Positions 24,743-33,245 of a stretch of 64,000 bases of DNA are shown here, one piece after another. Numbering within the stretch: position 1 is the stretch's first letter; each line of letters opens with the position of its first letter. The DNA comes from Bradyrhizobium ivorense. Its GTDB lineage: Bacteria; Pseudomonadota; Alphaproteobacteria; Rhizobiales; Xanthobacteraceae. The DNA lies in assembly GCF_900696085.1 (NCBI RefSeq), contig NZ_CAADFC020000033.1, positions 1 through 64,000 on the forward strand, in the 5' to 3' direction. The position numbers and the translations under genes are program-made. A model generated the notes under the pieces. It ran no database searches. It was given only the letters and a program-made list of their open reading frames with translations, and was not told the origin of the DNA.

Positions 24743-24882
24743 CATCATTCTCCTATCGCGATCGTGTCGAGATCGTTCTCGGGTGGAACGACCAGGAGCG
24801 ACGGGATAGGAGGCGCGCGCTACGCGATGACTTCGGACGCAGCAAATCGCGCTACGGGTGCAACGATGCGATGGCCTGGGCG

Positions 24883-27387
24883 CTATCGCACCGATGCGAT
24901 CCGCGGGATTCTTCCGCCGGCCGGCGGTGCCGCGAGACACCGCGCCAATGCCGCGGCAAGTTCGGCCGACAGCAGCGGTTGATGAACCAGCTCCGTCACT
25001 CCCGAGGCCGCCAGCAGCGGCGCAGCGAGGTCGTGCGTCGAGGGGCTGGTGAGAATGATCGGAAGATCGGGCGCGGCCGCGTGCAGCGACGCCGCGAGAA
25101 GCAGCGAAGATCCGCCCGGCACGTGGCACACCAACGCCAGGTCGAAACGACCCCGCTCGGTGCGGCAGGCCTCCTCGGCCTCAGTGAGGCCGGTGAAGCC
25201 GACCGGCTCGTAGCCGAGTGCGGCCAGAACTTCCTCGTAACGCATCAGGCGCTTCCGATCGGGCTGCAGCACCAGAACGGTTTCGCCGGAGCCGCGCAGC
25301 GCGAGATCCGGCGCGCGCGGCGCCGATATCGGCTCGGCCGGTCCGCCCGCCGGCAGCCAGACTTCGAAGCGCGCACCGGCGCCGGGCGCGCTGTCGACGC
25401 CGATCGCACCGCCATGCTGCTCGACGATCTCGCGGACGGTCGCCAGCCCAAGACCATGACCGTCGGCGCGGCTCGTGAAGAACGGTTCGAAGATCCGCTC
25501 GAGCGTCGCCGCATCCATGCCGGGTCCGGGATCGGACACCGAAATGACGGTGAAGCGGCCGGGCGCCAGTTCGGTCCGCCGGATCCGCAACGGCTGCAGG
25601 ATTTCGCGCGTGCCGATGCTGAGCTCGATCAAGCCCGGCTCCTGCATTGCCTGCGCAGCGTTGTTGCAGAGATTGAGGATCACCTGCTGCAATTGCGCCG
25701 GTTCACCCCACACCGTCGCCGTTTCCTCGATCTCGGTGATCACGAACTTGACATGCGACGGCAACGATGCGCCGAGCAGCGCCGCGGTTTCCGCGGCCAG
25801 CGCCTCGATCGAGATGCGCTCTCGCCTGACCTTGCCGCGGCGGCCGAAGGTCAGGATCTGTCCAATGAGCTCGCGCGCCCTTTCGCCGGCGCGGCGGATT
25901 TCCGCAAGGTTCGCCGCGGAGCGGCTGCCCGCCTTGACGTCGGCGTCGGCCATCTCGGCATAGCCGAGGATGGCACCGACAATATTGTTGAAGTTGTGCG
26001 CGATGCCGCTCGCGAACGTCCCGATCGTCTCCATCCGCCGGGCTTGTTGCAGGGTCGCCTGAAGCCGCTCTTTTTCCTGCTCGAGCCGCACCCGGTCGAC
26101 GGCGTTGCGGATGGCGTCGAACGCCATGCGGAACAGCGCGAACTCGGCCCATTGGGTCAGCGCGTCGGCGCGCACCGCGTCGAAGCCGAGCACCGCCGCA
26201 CGCGGCTGTCCCGCCGGCGCCGTGATGCACAGCCAGCCGCGAACACCGGCCGACGCGAGCAGATTCGCCGTGTCGTACGGATGCGACGGCTTGACCTTCG
26301 GGATGTAAATGATGTCGGCGCCGTCGCGATCGATCCGCGGCACCAGGTCGAACACGCGCTCCGGCCACCCTTCCGCGAACCCGACGCCTTCGCGCGACCA
26401 TCGATACGTGCTGGCGGCAGCGCCGGCGCGGCTGGCAAAATAGGCCCGGTCGGCGCCGATGTAGCCGGCAAGCTGCTCGAGCGCCCGCTCGACATCGCCG
26501 GCGATCTCGTCATGGCGCGAGTCGATGAAGCGCATCGAGATGTCGGCGATAATGTGCTCGAACGCCGCGCGACGGCGCAGCGCGATCGCCCGCGCGCGCA
26601 ACAACATTCCGAAATACACCAGGCCACCGAGCAGCAACAGCGACGTGGCGTACTGCAACAGGCGGTTCTGTCGAGCCGCGGATCGCGCAGCAAGCTGACG
26701 CTTGGTGATCAGCGCATGCAGATTGTCCTGCTCGCGGACGCTGGAATCCTCGACCAGCGTTCGCAGCATGGCATCGACCTCGGGAAGCAGTCTGTACAGC
26801 AGCTGACCGTGCGCAATGATGGCGCGGATCGAATCGATTTCCCCGGTCGGGGTCTGCAGCCGCGCAAGATCCTGGAGCCGCGCCTTGACGTCCTGCGCGG
26901 TGGCATCGGACGTGTTGAGCGTCAGATGCAGCATGGCGGCCGCGAGCGCGGAGGTACCCGCCACCAGCGACTTGTCTTCCGACGCCGCAAGGCGCTCGCC
27001 GAACAGACTGAAATAGGCAAGGGAATTCTGCAGCAGCGCGTTCTTGCTCTTGAACTGCTCGACCAGCACTTCCTGCCGCTGTGCGCGGACGGCCAGCACA
27101 TCGATCGCCGCGGCCTCCTCCCGATCCGAGCCGGCCGCCTCGCGCAACCGTGTCAGCGCGCTGTCATAGGCATCGACCATCCGCACCAGGCCGTCATAGT
27201 TCCGCGACAGACCGGCGCGCGATGTCAGCACTTCGCGGGTGATGCCGCGTTCGGACCGGCCGAACTCGGCGAGCGCCTGCGACTGGCGGTCATAGCGGAC
27301 CGAATTCATGTTGAGTCCGCTCAGCAGAAGCCAGGTCAGCAGCACAAGCAGGAACGATACGCCGACCGCCGCGGGCGCGACTTTCAT
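24883..27387 (-). CDS. VirA-like hybrid sensor histidine kinase with degenerate receiver
   Basis: An 834-residue membrane kinase. Membrane helices are at ~5-25 and ~246-266 with a helical periplasmic domain between (SRAGLSRNYDGLVRMVDAYD). A GAF-like input region (~280-440) follows. The kinase core has the H-box ASGIAHNFNNIVGAILGYAE (His ~465), the N-box ILNLCNNAAQAM (~576), and G-boxes SDPGPGMD and GHGLGLATVREI. The C-terminal ~115 residues have a receiver fold, but the phosphoacceptor position reads LALVCHVPG instead of an Asp, so this domain cannot be phosphorylated normally. Layout and H-box match the Agrobacterium VirA group. The ATG overlaps the stop of the dihaem peroxidase-like gene (ATGA), so both are co-translated. 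The likely partner is the VirG-like regulator at 29389. Confidence 0.85.
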   Translation of the reverse strand: MKVAPAAVGVSFLLVLLTWLLLSGLNMNSVRYDRQSQALAEFGRSERGITREVLTSRAGLSRNYDGLVRMVDAYDSALTRLREAAGSDREEAAAIDVLAVRAQRQEVLVEQFKSKNALLQNSLAYFSLFGERLAASEDKSLVAGTSALAAAMLHLTLNTSDATAQDVKARLQDLARLQTPTGEIDSIRAIIAHGQLLYRLLPEVDAMLRTLVEDSSVREQDNLHALITKRQLAARSAARQNRLLQYATSLLLLGGLVYFGMLLRARAIALRRRAAFEHIIADISMRFIDSRHDEIAGDVERALEQLAGYIGADRAYFASRAGAAASTYRWSREGVGFAEGWPERVFDLVPRIDRDGADIIYIPKVKPSHPYDTANLLASAGVRGWLCITAPAGQPRAAVLGFDAVRADALTQWAEFALFRMAFDAIRNAVDRVRLEQEKERLQATLQQARRMETIGTFASGIAHNFNNIVGAILGYAEMADADVKAGSRSAANLAEIRRAGERARELIGQILTFGRRGKVRRERISIEALAAETAALLGASLPSHVKFVITEIEETATVWGEPAQLQQVILNLCNNAAQAMQEPGLIELSIGTREILQPLRIRRTELAPGRFTVISVSDPGPGMDAATLERIFEPFFTSRADGHGLGLATVREIVEQHGGAIGVDSAPGAGARFEVWLPAGGPAEPISAPRAPDLALRGSGETVLVLQPDRKRLMRYEEVLAALGYEPVGFTGLTEAEEACRTERGRFDLALVCHVPGGSSLLLAASLHAAAPDLPIILTSPSTHDLAAPLLAASGVTELVHQPLLSAELAAALARCLAAPPAGGRIPRIASVR

Positions 27388-28331
27388 GGCGCGGCTCCAA
27401 CCGGTACGCCGCGAAATTCCCCGGTCAGACTCTGCAGGTAGGCGACCAGCGCCTTCACCTGCGCATCGGTCAGCCTGGCGTTCAGTTGCGCGAGCGCCAT
27501 CTTGCGAACAGCATCGTCGAGCGTCGGCGCGCTGCCGTCGTGGAAGTAGGGCGGCGTTGTTGCGACGTTGCGCAGGCTGGGCACGCGCAGGATGGCCGGC
27601 TCCGGCGAAGCCAGCGGATGAAAAATGCCGTGGCGCTGATACAGATTGCCGCCGACATTGACCCCTTGATGGCAGGAGACGCAACCGAGCGACTTGAACA
27701 GACGGTAACCGTCCAATTCATCGTCCGACAGCGCGGCGGCATCTCCGGTGAGCCAGCGGTCGAACTTGCTGCCGGGCGTGACCAGCGTCCGCGAAAAGCT
27801 CGCCATGGCATCGACGATGCTGGCGGCATCGGGGCGACGGCCATAGGCCGCGGCGAAGCTGGCGCGCATCTCAGAATCGCTATCGAGTTTCATCGTGACC
27901 TCGGCGAGACTGCTGCCCATGATGCGCGGGCTTTCCAGCAGCGCCTTGATGTCGTCCTCAATGGTGCGAACCTTGCCCTCCCAACCGAAGCGAAAGTTCA
28001 GCGTCGAATTGAACACGGTGAGCGTGTTGAACCGCTGCTGCCCGCCATCGACGCCATAGTCGAACCGCGCTGCGCTCGCCCCGTTCGCGCCGAGGTCGTG
28101 GCACGACGAGCAGCTCTGGGAATTGTCATGCGACAACCGGGCATCGTTGAACAGGCGCTCACCGAGCTTGACCTTGAGCGGGTCGATGGCGGGAGGAGCG
28201 GGGATCGGCGTGATCGGCTCCTGCGCGCCGTTCGAGACCGGCGCCGGTGCCGGCATTTGGGACGGCGCCGGAGAAGTCAGCAGACATCCCAAGGTCAGCG
28301 CGCACATTGCGAGCACGCGGCGCCGGCGCAT
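27384..28331 (-). CDS. Dihaem cytochrome c peroxidase / MauG family protein
   Basis: About 315 residues, periplasmic. A signal peptide (RRRRVLAMCALTLGCLLTSP) is followed by two haem c sites: CSSCH (74-78) in SQSCSSCHDLGANG and CVSCH (217-221) in LGCVSCHQGVNVGG. The stretch FNDARLSHDNSQSC and the final VPSLRNVATTPPYFHDGSAPTL are signatures of the CcpA/MauG family. It either reduces H2O2 or carries out MauG-like oxidation with c-type electron partners. The start is uncertain: ATG at 28331 has no clear ribosome-binding site, while a TTG at 28409 would extend the protein by 26 residues. It is coupled by a 4-base overlap to the VirA-like kinase, which is unusual and suggests redox sensing. Confidence 0.85.
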   Translation of the reverse strand: MRRRRVLAMCALTLGCLLTSPAPSQMPAPAPVSNGAQEPITPIPAPPAIDPLKVKLGERLFNDARLSHDNSQSCSSCHDLGANGASAARFDYGVDGGQQRFNTLTVFNSTLNFRFGWEGKVRTIEDDIKALLESPRIMGSSLAEVTMKLDSDSEMRASFAAAYGRRPDAASIVDAMASFSRTLVTPGSKFDRWLTGDAAALSDDELDGYRLFKSLGCVSCHQGVNVGGNLYQRHGIFHPLASPEPAILRVPSLRNVATTPPYFHDGSAPTLDDAVRKMALAQLNARLTDAQVKALVAYLQSLTGEFRGVPVGAAP

Positions 28332-28598
28332 CAATTCACGAAGAATTCTGTTCAGGGAGAGCGACAAGTCCCCGAAATAGACGCCAGGTAACAATTCCGC
28401 AATGTGCAATCACGGGGCGCATTGTTCCCCTCTTTCAAGAATACTTGATCCATGAAGATCGCCGTCCCGCCGAGGTGGGCAACGCACCCGATCTAGGCGT
28501 GCAGAGTCAGCCCGGCCAGGCTCGCCCTGAGCCTGCGCGCAATGGACCCGGTCACCGCGTGATAGAAGCCTGGTCCCGCGACCAGGAAATACAAAGCG

Positions 28599-29189
28599 TC
28601 AACAATCACCGGACTGCCTCACCACGCGCTCGATGTCCGATTGACCGCAGATGCCCATATCCCGCAAGGTCCGATCATCGTACTCGGCGAGCGCCGCCAC
28701 CGCGGTCTGGACAGCCCACTCGCGGCGCCAATACCGCCAGATCGCCGCGACCGTCCCGCCAATGGAACTCAGCCAGCTCCAGCGACGCTGCGGACGTGCG
28801 TCGGCCGACACGGCCCACTCCAATCCGGAGGTGACGCTGCTTTCCAGGGGCTGAGCGCTGGCTTGCTCAATGGCTGGTTGCTGCTGAACACGAACCGATC
28901 GCGGCGGTGCGGACGCAGGCGCCGGCGGGACGGGAAATTCCGCGCCCGGATAGATGGAGGCGCCATACATCGCGCATCCCTCGATGAAAAGCGCCAGCGC
29001 CGCCAACCACCAGCCGACGGCCGAGCGATCCGGTTGCTCGACCGGCGCCACCGCATGCGTGCTATGCGCGCTGTGCGGCGGCAGACGGCCGGGAGCGCGG
29101 TCAACAGAACGGATGGCACGGATGATTCCACCGGCCTGCGGTAACCGCGCGACATGATCGACATTCGGAAGAGAGTTCTGCTTCGACAT
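28599..29189 (-). CDS. Membrane protein with C-terminal DUF1127 domain
   Basis: A 196-residue protein. Residues ~60-80 (WWLAALALFIEGCAMYGASI) form one membrane helix. A Pro-rich, low-complexity linker follows (VPPAPASAPPRSVRVQ). The last ~50 residues are a DUF1127/YjiS-like domain: IWRYWRREWAVQTAVAALAE and DDRTLRDMGICGQSDIERVV. DUF1127 domains are Arg-rich small modules implicated in RNA and phosphate/carbon metabolism when free-standing; here one is fused to a membrane anchor. ATG at 29189 is preceded by AGGAAC. It sits between the dihaem protein and the VirG-like gene on the same strand. Its upstream region holds GTTAC-type motifs shared with the region upstream of the dihaem cytochrome gene at 30555. 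Confidence 0.75.
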   Translation of the reverse strand: MSKQNSLPNVDHVARLPQAGGIIRAIRSVDRAPGRLPPHSAHSTHAVAPVEQPDRSAVGWWLAALALFIEGCAMYGASIYPGAEFPVPPAPASAPPRSVRVQQQPAIEQASAQPLESSVTSGLEWAVSADARPQRRWSWLSSIGGTVAAIWRYWRREWAVQTAVAALAEYDDRTLRDMGICGQSDIERVVRQSGDC

Positions 29190-29235
29190 GGAATTGTTCC
29201 TGCACGATGTTTGCAGGAGCAGATTGGGGTCGCGC

Positions 29236-29299
29236 TGTTACGCCGGTGTCACCACCACGCACAAAACGGTTACGGTTGCAGTGCGGCGTCACAGAAACG
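29236..29299. promoter_or_regulatory. Cluster of GTTAC/GTCAC half-sites upstream of the DUF1127 gene
   Basis: TGTTAC (29236-29241) and TGTCAC (29247-29252) start 11 bases apart, the spacing typical of tandem OmpR/PhoB-type sites. GGTTACGGTTGCA follows at 29268-29280 and CACAGAAACG at 29290-29299. The 10-mer CACAGAAACG recurs at 31601-31610, and a GGTTACGG..GCA motif recurs (minus strand) at about 31677-31689. A VirG-like regulator is encoded next door. Confidence 0.4.
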
Positions 29300-29388
29300 C
29301 TCACACCCCGAACGGGAATCGCGCGCGGCCGCACGACCGCCGCGAACCAACGCGGAGCAAAGCAACAATCAGGTCGACGCGGCTGAAG

Positions 29389-30114
29389 TTAGAACGGTTC
29401 TACCGGGACGGCGAAGACGTAGCCGATCCCCCGCTCGGTCCGGATGACGCGGGGCGCGCTCGGATCGGTCTCCAGCTTGCGGCGCAGCCGCAACACCTGA
29501 ACGTCGATGCTGCGGTCGAAGATATCTTCGTGAATGCGGGTTGCCTGCAGCAGATGTTCGCGAGTCAGCGGGCGCTGTGGCGCTTCGAGAAACGCCAGCA
29601 GCAAGGCGTATTCGCCCTTGCTCAGCGCAACCGGAACATCGTTGGCATCGATCAGCCTGCGGCCGCGGCGTTCGAGCTTCCAGCCGTTGAAACGATAGCC
29701 GCCGCGTTCGGGATCACGGGCGCGCGCAGCCCGTCCCATTTCCTGGCGCCGCAACACCGCCCGCACCCGCGCCAGCAGCTCTCGGAGGCTGAACGGCTTG
29801 ATGATGTAATCGTCGGCACCGAGCTCGAGGCCGACGATGCGATCGATTTCGTCGGGCCGATGCCCGGTGGTGATGATGACCGGAACATCGGACTGCGCGC
29901 GGATTTCCCGCAGCAGATCGAGCCCGTCGTCCTGGCCGAGACGAAGATCGAGAATGATCAGGCTGGGCTGGGTTCCCTCGAGATGACGATGCAGCTCCGC
30001 CCGATTGGACGCGGCCCTGGTCGGCACGCTGTGCTCTTCCAGATATCTGATCACCATCTGCCGTAACGTGGGATCGTCATCGACGACAATGATCTGACCG
30101 ACATCTGCCAACAT
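29389..30114 (-). CDS. VirG-like OmpR-family response regulator
   Basis: A 241-residue two-domain regulator. The receiver has the acidic pair in IIVVDDDP (Asp12, Asp13), the phosphoacceptor Asp56 in LIILDLRLGQDDGLDLL, and Lys106 in YIIKPFSLRELLARVRAVLR. The winged-helix domain has VALSKGEYALLLAFLEAPQR, REHLLQATRIHEDIFDRSID, VQVLRLRRKLE and RGIGYVFAVP. The lines FNGWKLERRGRRLIDAND and DRSIDVQVLRLRRKLE closely follow VirG of Agrobacterium. It is probably phosphorylated by the VirA-like kinase at 24883-27387, since that kinase lacks a working receiver. Its own promoter region (30115-30554) shows no VirG box I can recognise. Confidence 0.88.
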   Translation of the reverse strand: MLADVGQIIVVDDDPTLRQMVIRYLEEHSVPTRAASNRAELHRHLEGTQPSLIILDLRLGQDDGLDLLREIRAQSDVPVIITTGHRPDEIDRIVGLELGADDYIIKPFSLRELLARVRAVLRRQEMGRAARARDPERGGYRFNGWKLERRGRRLIDANDVPVALSKGEYALLLAFLEAPQRPLTREHLLQATRIHEDIFDRSIDVQVLRLRRKLETDPSAPRVIRTERGIGYVFAVPVEPF

Positions 30115-30554
30115 AACTGATCTCTTGAAGTTCGGACGTGACTACCTGGGGCTCGAATCTGTAAGCCTTTGACTCTTCCGGTCTGGGACCAAAACGGCCC
30201 GTCAGTTGCCGGCTATTCCCAGTAGAATTCACATGCCCGAACTGCACGTTGATCTTTACTGGATCGCGGTGCGAAGCACTGTGGAGTTGTCGCTCTCAAC
30301 TAAGTCATTGTTCAGTCGTATTCGACAGACTCTCCTATACGTGATGAGTTGTGATCCAGGCAATGACCGCCCGCTCAATTTTTGCGCGCAGGTTTCTCGG
30401 AACAGTTGCTTCGTCCCGCACGCATGTGGGCATCGCCCTTCCTGAGCATTGAGACGATTCGGGCAATTGGATCGGCAAAGTCCGCGCGCGATCGAACAGC
30501 GCAGCGGTGCAGGCCGTCAGGCAGTTGGACAGCCGCGCATCAGGATGGCGGCAG
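30115..30554. other. Intergenic region, nothing recognised
   Basis: A 440-base gap upstream of the VirG-like gene and downstream of the dihaem cytochrome gene. Base composition is less GC-rich between about 30200 and 30360, as expected for a promoter. No open frame with a plausible ribosome-binding site, hairpin or repeat could be supported. Confidence 0.4.
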
Positions 30555-31475
30555 CTACATCGCGGCGAGTTCGTCATCGCCCATTCGCCCGATCGGACGC
30601 CACGGCATTTGCGCGCCGAGTTGATGCCCGTTCGGATCGATGCCGGTGCGCATGGTTGCGATGAACTGCGCCAGCGACCAATCCTTGACCACAGCGAGAT
30701 CGGGTCCGAGCGGCGGCAACTGGCCGGGCACGCCACCGGCCAGATTCTGGCCGTGGCATTCGCGGCAATCTTGATAGGACAGAAGGTACTCGCCGTATTG
30801 CGCGGTCGGCCCCGTCGGTGGGGCAACGATTTCGGCGGTCGTCACCGGCTTGGCGTCCGGCAGCAATCCCGCGCCGAGCATCGTGGTGCCGAGCCAGTTG
30901 AAGCGGTCGAGTGGCCCCGGCGTCGGCGCGCCGGCGGCCGCGAGGCTGCGGAGATAGGCAATCACGGCGAAGGTGTCCTCGTCGCTCAACCGGCTGGCGT
31001 TGGTGAAGGACATGATCACGAGCCAGCGTCCGTCGGCGTCGACGCCGTTGCGAATGGCGCGAAAAATCTCGGCGTCGGACCAGTGCTGCAATGCCCCGGC
31101 AGGGGTCAGATTGGCCGCGACGAACGAGCCGATGTCGATGGGAATATCCTTCGCGAGGTCACCCCCGCCGGTCAGCGGACCCGTCGTGGTGTGACATCCG
31201 CTGCAAAAGCTGTCGGCCACCGCCTTGCCGCGCGCAACGCGCTCCGCCGTCGCTGCGACCTTGAGATCCGGCAGCGGGGCGGAACGCGTATGCTGCCTGA
31301 CCAGGCCTGTGGCGGTGAGCGCGCCGACCGCCGATACCGCGATCGTCAGCGCGAACGCAAGCCCTGCTCCGCCCCATCTCAGGATGCGCGACGTGAGCCG
31401 CAAGGCAGCAAGGCCCGACAAGGCCAGCAGCACGGCAACGACGAGCGTGGCAATCAGGCCGACAACACTCTGCAT
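30555..31475 (-). CDS. Dihaem c-type cytochrome, membrane anchored, short C-terminus
   Basis: A 306-residue protein with two N-terminal hydrophobic helices (VVGLIATLVVAVLLALSGLA; GLAFALTIAVSAVGALTATG) that anchor it in the membrane. It has two haem c motifs: CSGCH (91-95) and CRECH (237-241). The first cytochrome domain ends with the usual IAYLRSL. The second ends abruptly at DDELAAM with a TAG codon, where relatives normally continue with an aromatic residue and about ten residues of a final helix. The C-terminus may therefore be slightly truncated, or the stop may be a recent mutation. It resembles the cytochrome subunits of alcohol or aldehyde dehydrogenases. It may transfer electrons to or from the MauG-like protein nearby. 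Confidence 0.8.
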   Translation of the reverse strand: MQSVVGLIATLVVAVLLALSGLAALRLTSRILRWGGAGLAFALTIAVSAVGALTATGLVRQHTRSAPLPDLKVAATAERVARGKAVADSFCSGCHTTTGPLTGGGDLAKDIPIDIGSFVAANLTPAGALQHWSDAEIFRAIRNGVDADGRWLVIMSFTNASRLSDEDTFAVIAYLRSLAAAGAPTPGPLDRFNWLGTTMLGAGLLPDAKPVTTAEIVAPPTGPTAQYGEYLLSYQDCRECHGQNLAGGVPGQLPPLGPDLAVVKDWSLAQFIATMRTGIDPNGHQLGAQMPWRPIGRMGDDELAAM

Positions 31476-31810
31476 GTCATGTCTCAGTGGATTGTGGGAA
31501 GCGGGCCGGCGCACGAGAGACGAGCGCCGCGGAAAATTTGCGGGGCGTGCCGATTGGCGAACAGCATGGCTAAGGGCGCGGCATTACCGGGCTGTTTCAG
31601 CACAGAAACGAAGCGTTACGGCTGTAACACGCGTGACTGCCGGAAGAGCTTCGCGTCACGGCAACGTCATCGATTGTTGCCGCCGTAACCATTTCCCTGC
31701 CGCGCAGAAGCCTTCGCGTAATGCGAATGTCGGCAGATGTCCCTGATTAGTCGAGCGGCCGCCAGACGCGGCGGCCATGCCCGCAAAACGACCATCAGAG
31801 GACCGATCAC
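31476..31810. other. Divergent promoter region between dihaem cytochrome and glycosyltransferase
   Basis: About 335 bases. It holds CACAGAAACG (31601-31610), the dyad-like GTTACGGCTGTAAC (31615-31628) and, on the minus strand, GGTTACGGCGGCA (about 31689-31677). These are the same motif types seen upstream of the DUF1127 gene at 29236-29299. No open frame of interest. Confidence 0.45.
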
Positions 31811-33163
31811 ATGAAAATACTCGTCGCTTCAGTGCCTGCACCGGGTCACGTCAATCCGATGCTGGCGATCACCCGCATCTTGAAAGCCGACGGCCACGAG
31901 GTCGCATTCCACACCGGCGCCAGCTTTGAGGCGCGTGTGGCCGCGAGCGGCGCCAGGTTCTTGCCGCTGCCGGCCGATGCCGACTTCGACCCCGGCAATC
32001 CGTTCGAACGCGCGCCAGAGCTCAAGACCGTGCCGCCCGGGTTCAAATGGTTGCGCATCGCCCTGGAGCGATTCTTCATCGACAACATCGCCGCGCAACA
32101 CCACGGCGTGCAGGACGTACTAAAGAAATTTCCGGCCGACGTCATCCTCGGCGACGACATGTTTTTCGGCCTGCTGCCGATGCTGCTCGGCCCGCGGCTG
32201 AAGCGGCCGCCGATCGCACTCTGCGGCACGTCGCTGCTGCACTGGCCGCGCGAAGACGGCGCGCCGAACTTCCTCGGCCTGCCGCCGGCGACGACCATCG
32301 AGGAGCGCGACGAATATCTGGCGCTTGCCCGGGATTACGACGAGGCGGTCGATCGGCCCGCGGGACGTCACCTGAACAAGGCGCTAAAGGCGCTCGGCGT
32401 CGGGCCGCTTGCGATGCCGCTGTTCGATTCCAGCGTCGGACTTGCCGATGCCTACATGCAATTGTCGGTGCCGGGCTTCGAGTTTCCGCGCGAGATTCCG
32501 CCGTCAGTGCATTTCGTCGGCACGCCCCCGATCATTCCCGGTCAGGTCGACCTGCCGCCCTGGGCGCACGAACTCGACGGGTCGCGCAAGGTCGTGCTGG
32601 TGACGCAAGGCACAGTGGCCAACCACAATCTCGACCTGCTGATCACGCCGACCCTGGCCGCGCTCGCCAACGAACGCGACGTGCTGGTGGTCGCGACGAC
32701 GGGAGGCCGGCCGACCGACGACATCTCCGGCCCCGTTCCCGCCAACGCACGCCTCTCGAGCTATCTGCCGTTTGAATGGCTGCTGCCGAAGGTCGACGTG
32801 CTCGTCACCAACGGCGGCTATGGCAGCGTCAACCAGGCCATGAGCTTCGGCATTCCGCTGGTCGGCGCGGGGCTCACCGAAGACAAGGCCGACGTCAATG
32901 CGCGGATCGCATGGTCCGGCGTCGGCATCAATCTCGCGGACAACGCGCCGACAAAGCAGGCGCTGCGCAACGCCGTTCGCACCGTGCTCGATCAGCCGAA
33001 CTACCGCCAGCGCGCCGCGCAAATGAAGGACGAGTACGCCGCGATCGACACCCCGTCCGAGATCCTGCGGATCGTCGGCCAGCTGGTCGCGGATCAGAGC
33101 ACATCGTTGCGATCTGCGCCGATGGCGGCGGGCAAGGCGCGACGCGCCGCGCGCCAGCACTGA
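31811..33163 (+). CDS. GT1-family glycosyltransferase (UGT / macrolide glycosyltransferase type)
   Basis: A 450-residue GT-B-fold enzyme. The N-terminus MKILVASVPAPGHVNPMLAI is the acceptor domain start, with the conserved HVNP His. The C-terminal nucleotide-sugar domain has VLVTQGTVANHNLDLLI, SSYLPFEWLLPKVDVLVTNG and NGGYGSVNQAMSFGIPLV, corresponding to the donor-binding loop of the UGT signature. It transfers a sugar, probably from UDP-sugar, to a small hydrophobic acceptor such as a flavonoid, antibiotic or sterol. A poor Shine-Dalgarno (GAGGACCGATCAC) precedes the ATG. A Bcr/CflA-type MFS exporter is encoded 83 bases downstream, so the pair may modify and export a compound or give resistance to it. 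Confidence 0.85.
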   Translation: MKILVASVPAPGHVNPMLAITRILKADGHEVAFHTGASFEARVAASGARFLPLPADADFDPGNPFERAPELKTVPPGFKWLRIALERFFIDNIAAQHHGVQDVLKKFPADVILGDDMFFGLLPMLLGPRLKRPPIALCGTSLLHWPREDGAPNFLGLPPATTIEERDEYLALARDYDEAVDRPAGRHLNKALKALGVGPLAMPLFDSSVGLADAYMQLSVPGFEFPREIPPSVHFVGTPPIIPGQVDLPPWAHELDGSRKVVLVTQGTVANHNLDLLITPTLAALANERDVLVVATTGGRPTDDISGPVPANARLSSYLPFEWLLPKVDVLVTNGGYGSVNQAMSFGIPLVGAGLTEDKADVNARIAWSGVGINLADNAPTKQALRNAVRTVLDQPNYRQRAAQMKDEYAAIDTPSEILRIVGQLVADQSTSLRSAPMAAGKARRAARQH

Positions 33164-33181
33164 TCTGACCAGCGGCCCGAT

Positions 33182-33209
33182 GCGAAGGAGGACGTCGCGC
33201 CTCCTTCGC
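33182..33209. terminator. Strong hairpin between glycosyltransferase and MFS genes
   Basis: gcgaaggagg (33182-33191) and cctccttcgc (33200-33209) form a perfect 10-bp GC-rich stem with an 8-base loop. No T-run follows, so it may attenuate or stabilise the mRNA rather than terminate fully. It lies 19 bases after the glycosyltransferase stop. Confidence 0.5.
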
Positions 33210-33245
33210 GCGCAGAGCAACTGAAAGCAAAGAAACCATCACGCC

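Noticed and set aside
24871..27441. 856-residue plus-strand frame opposite the VirA-like kinase
   Set aside because: Shadow of a kinase with H-, N- and G-boxes on the minus strand; the plus frame is Arg/Gln/Asp-rich noise.
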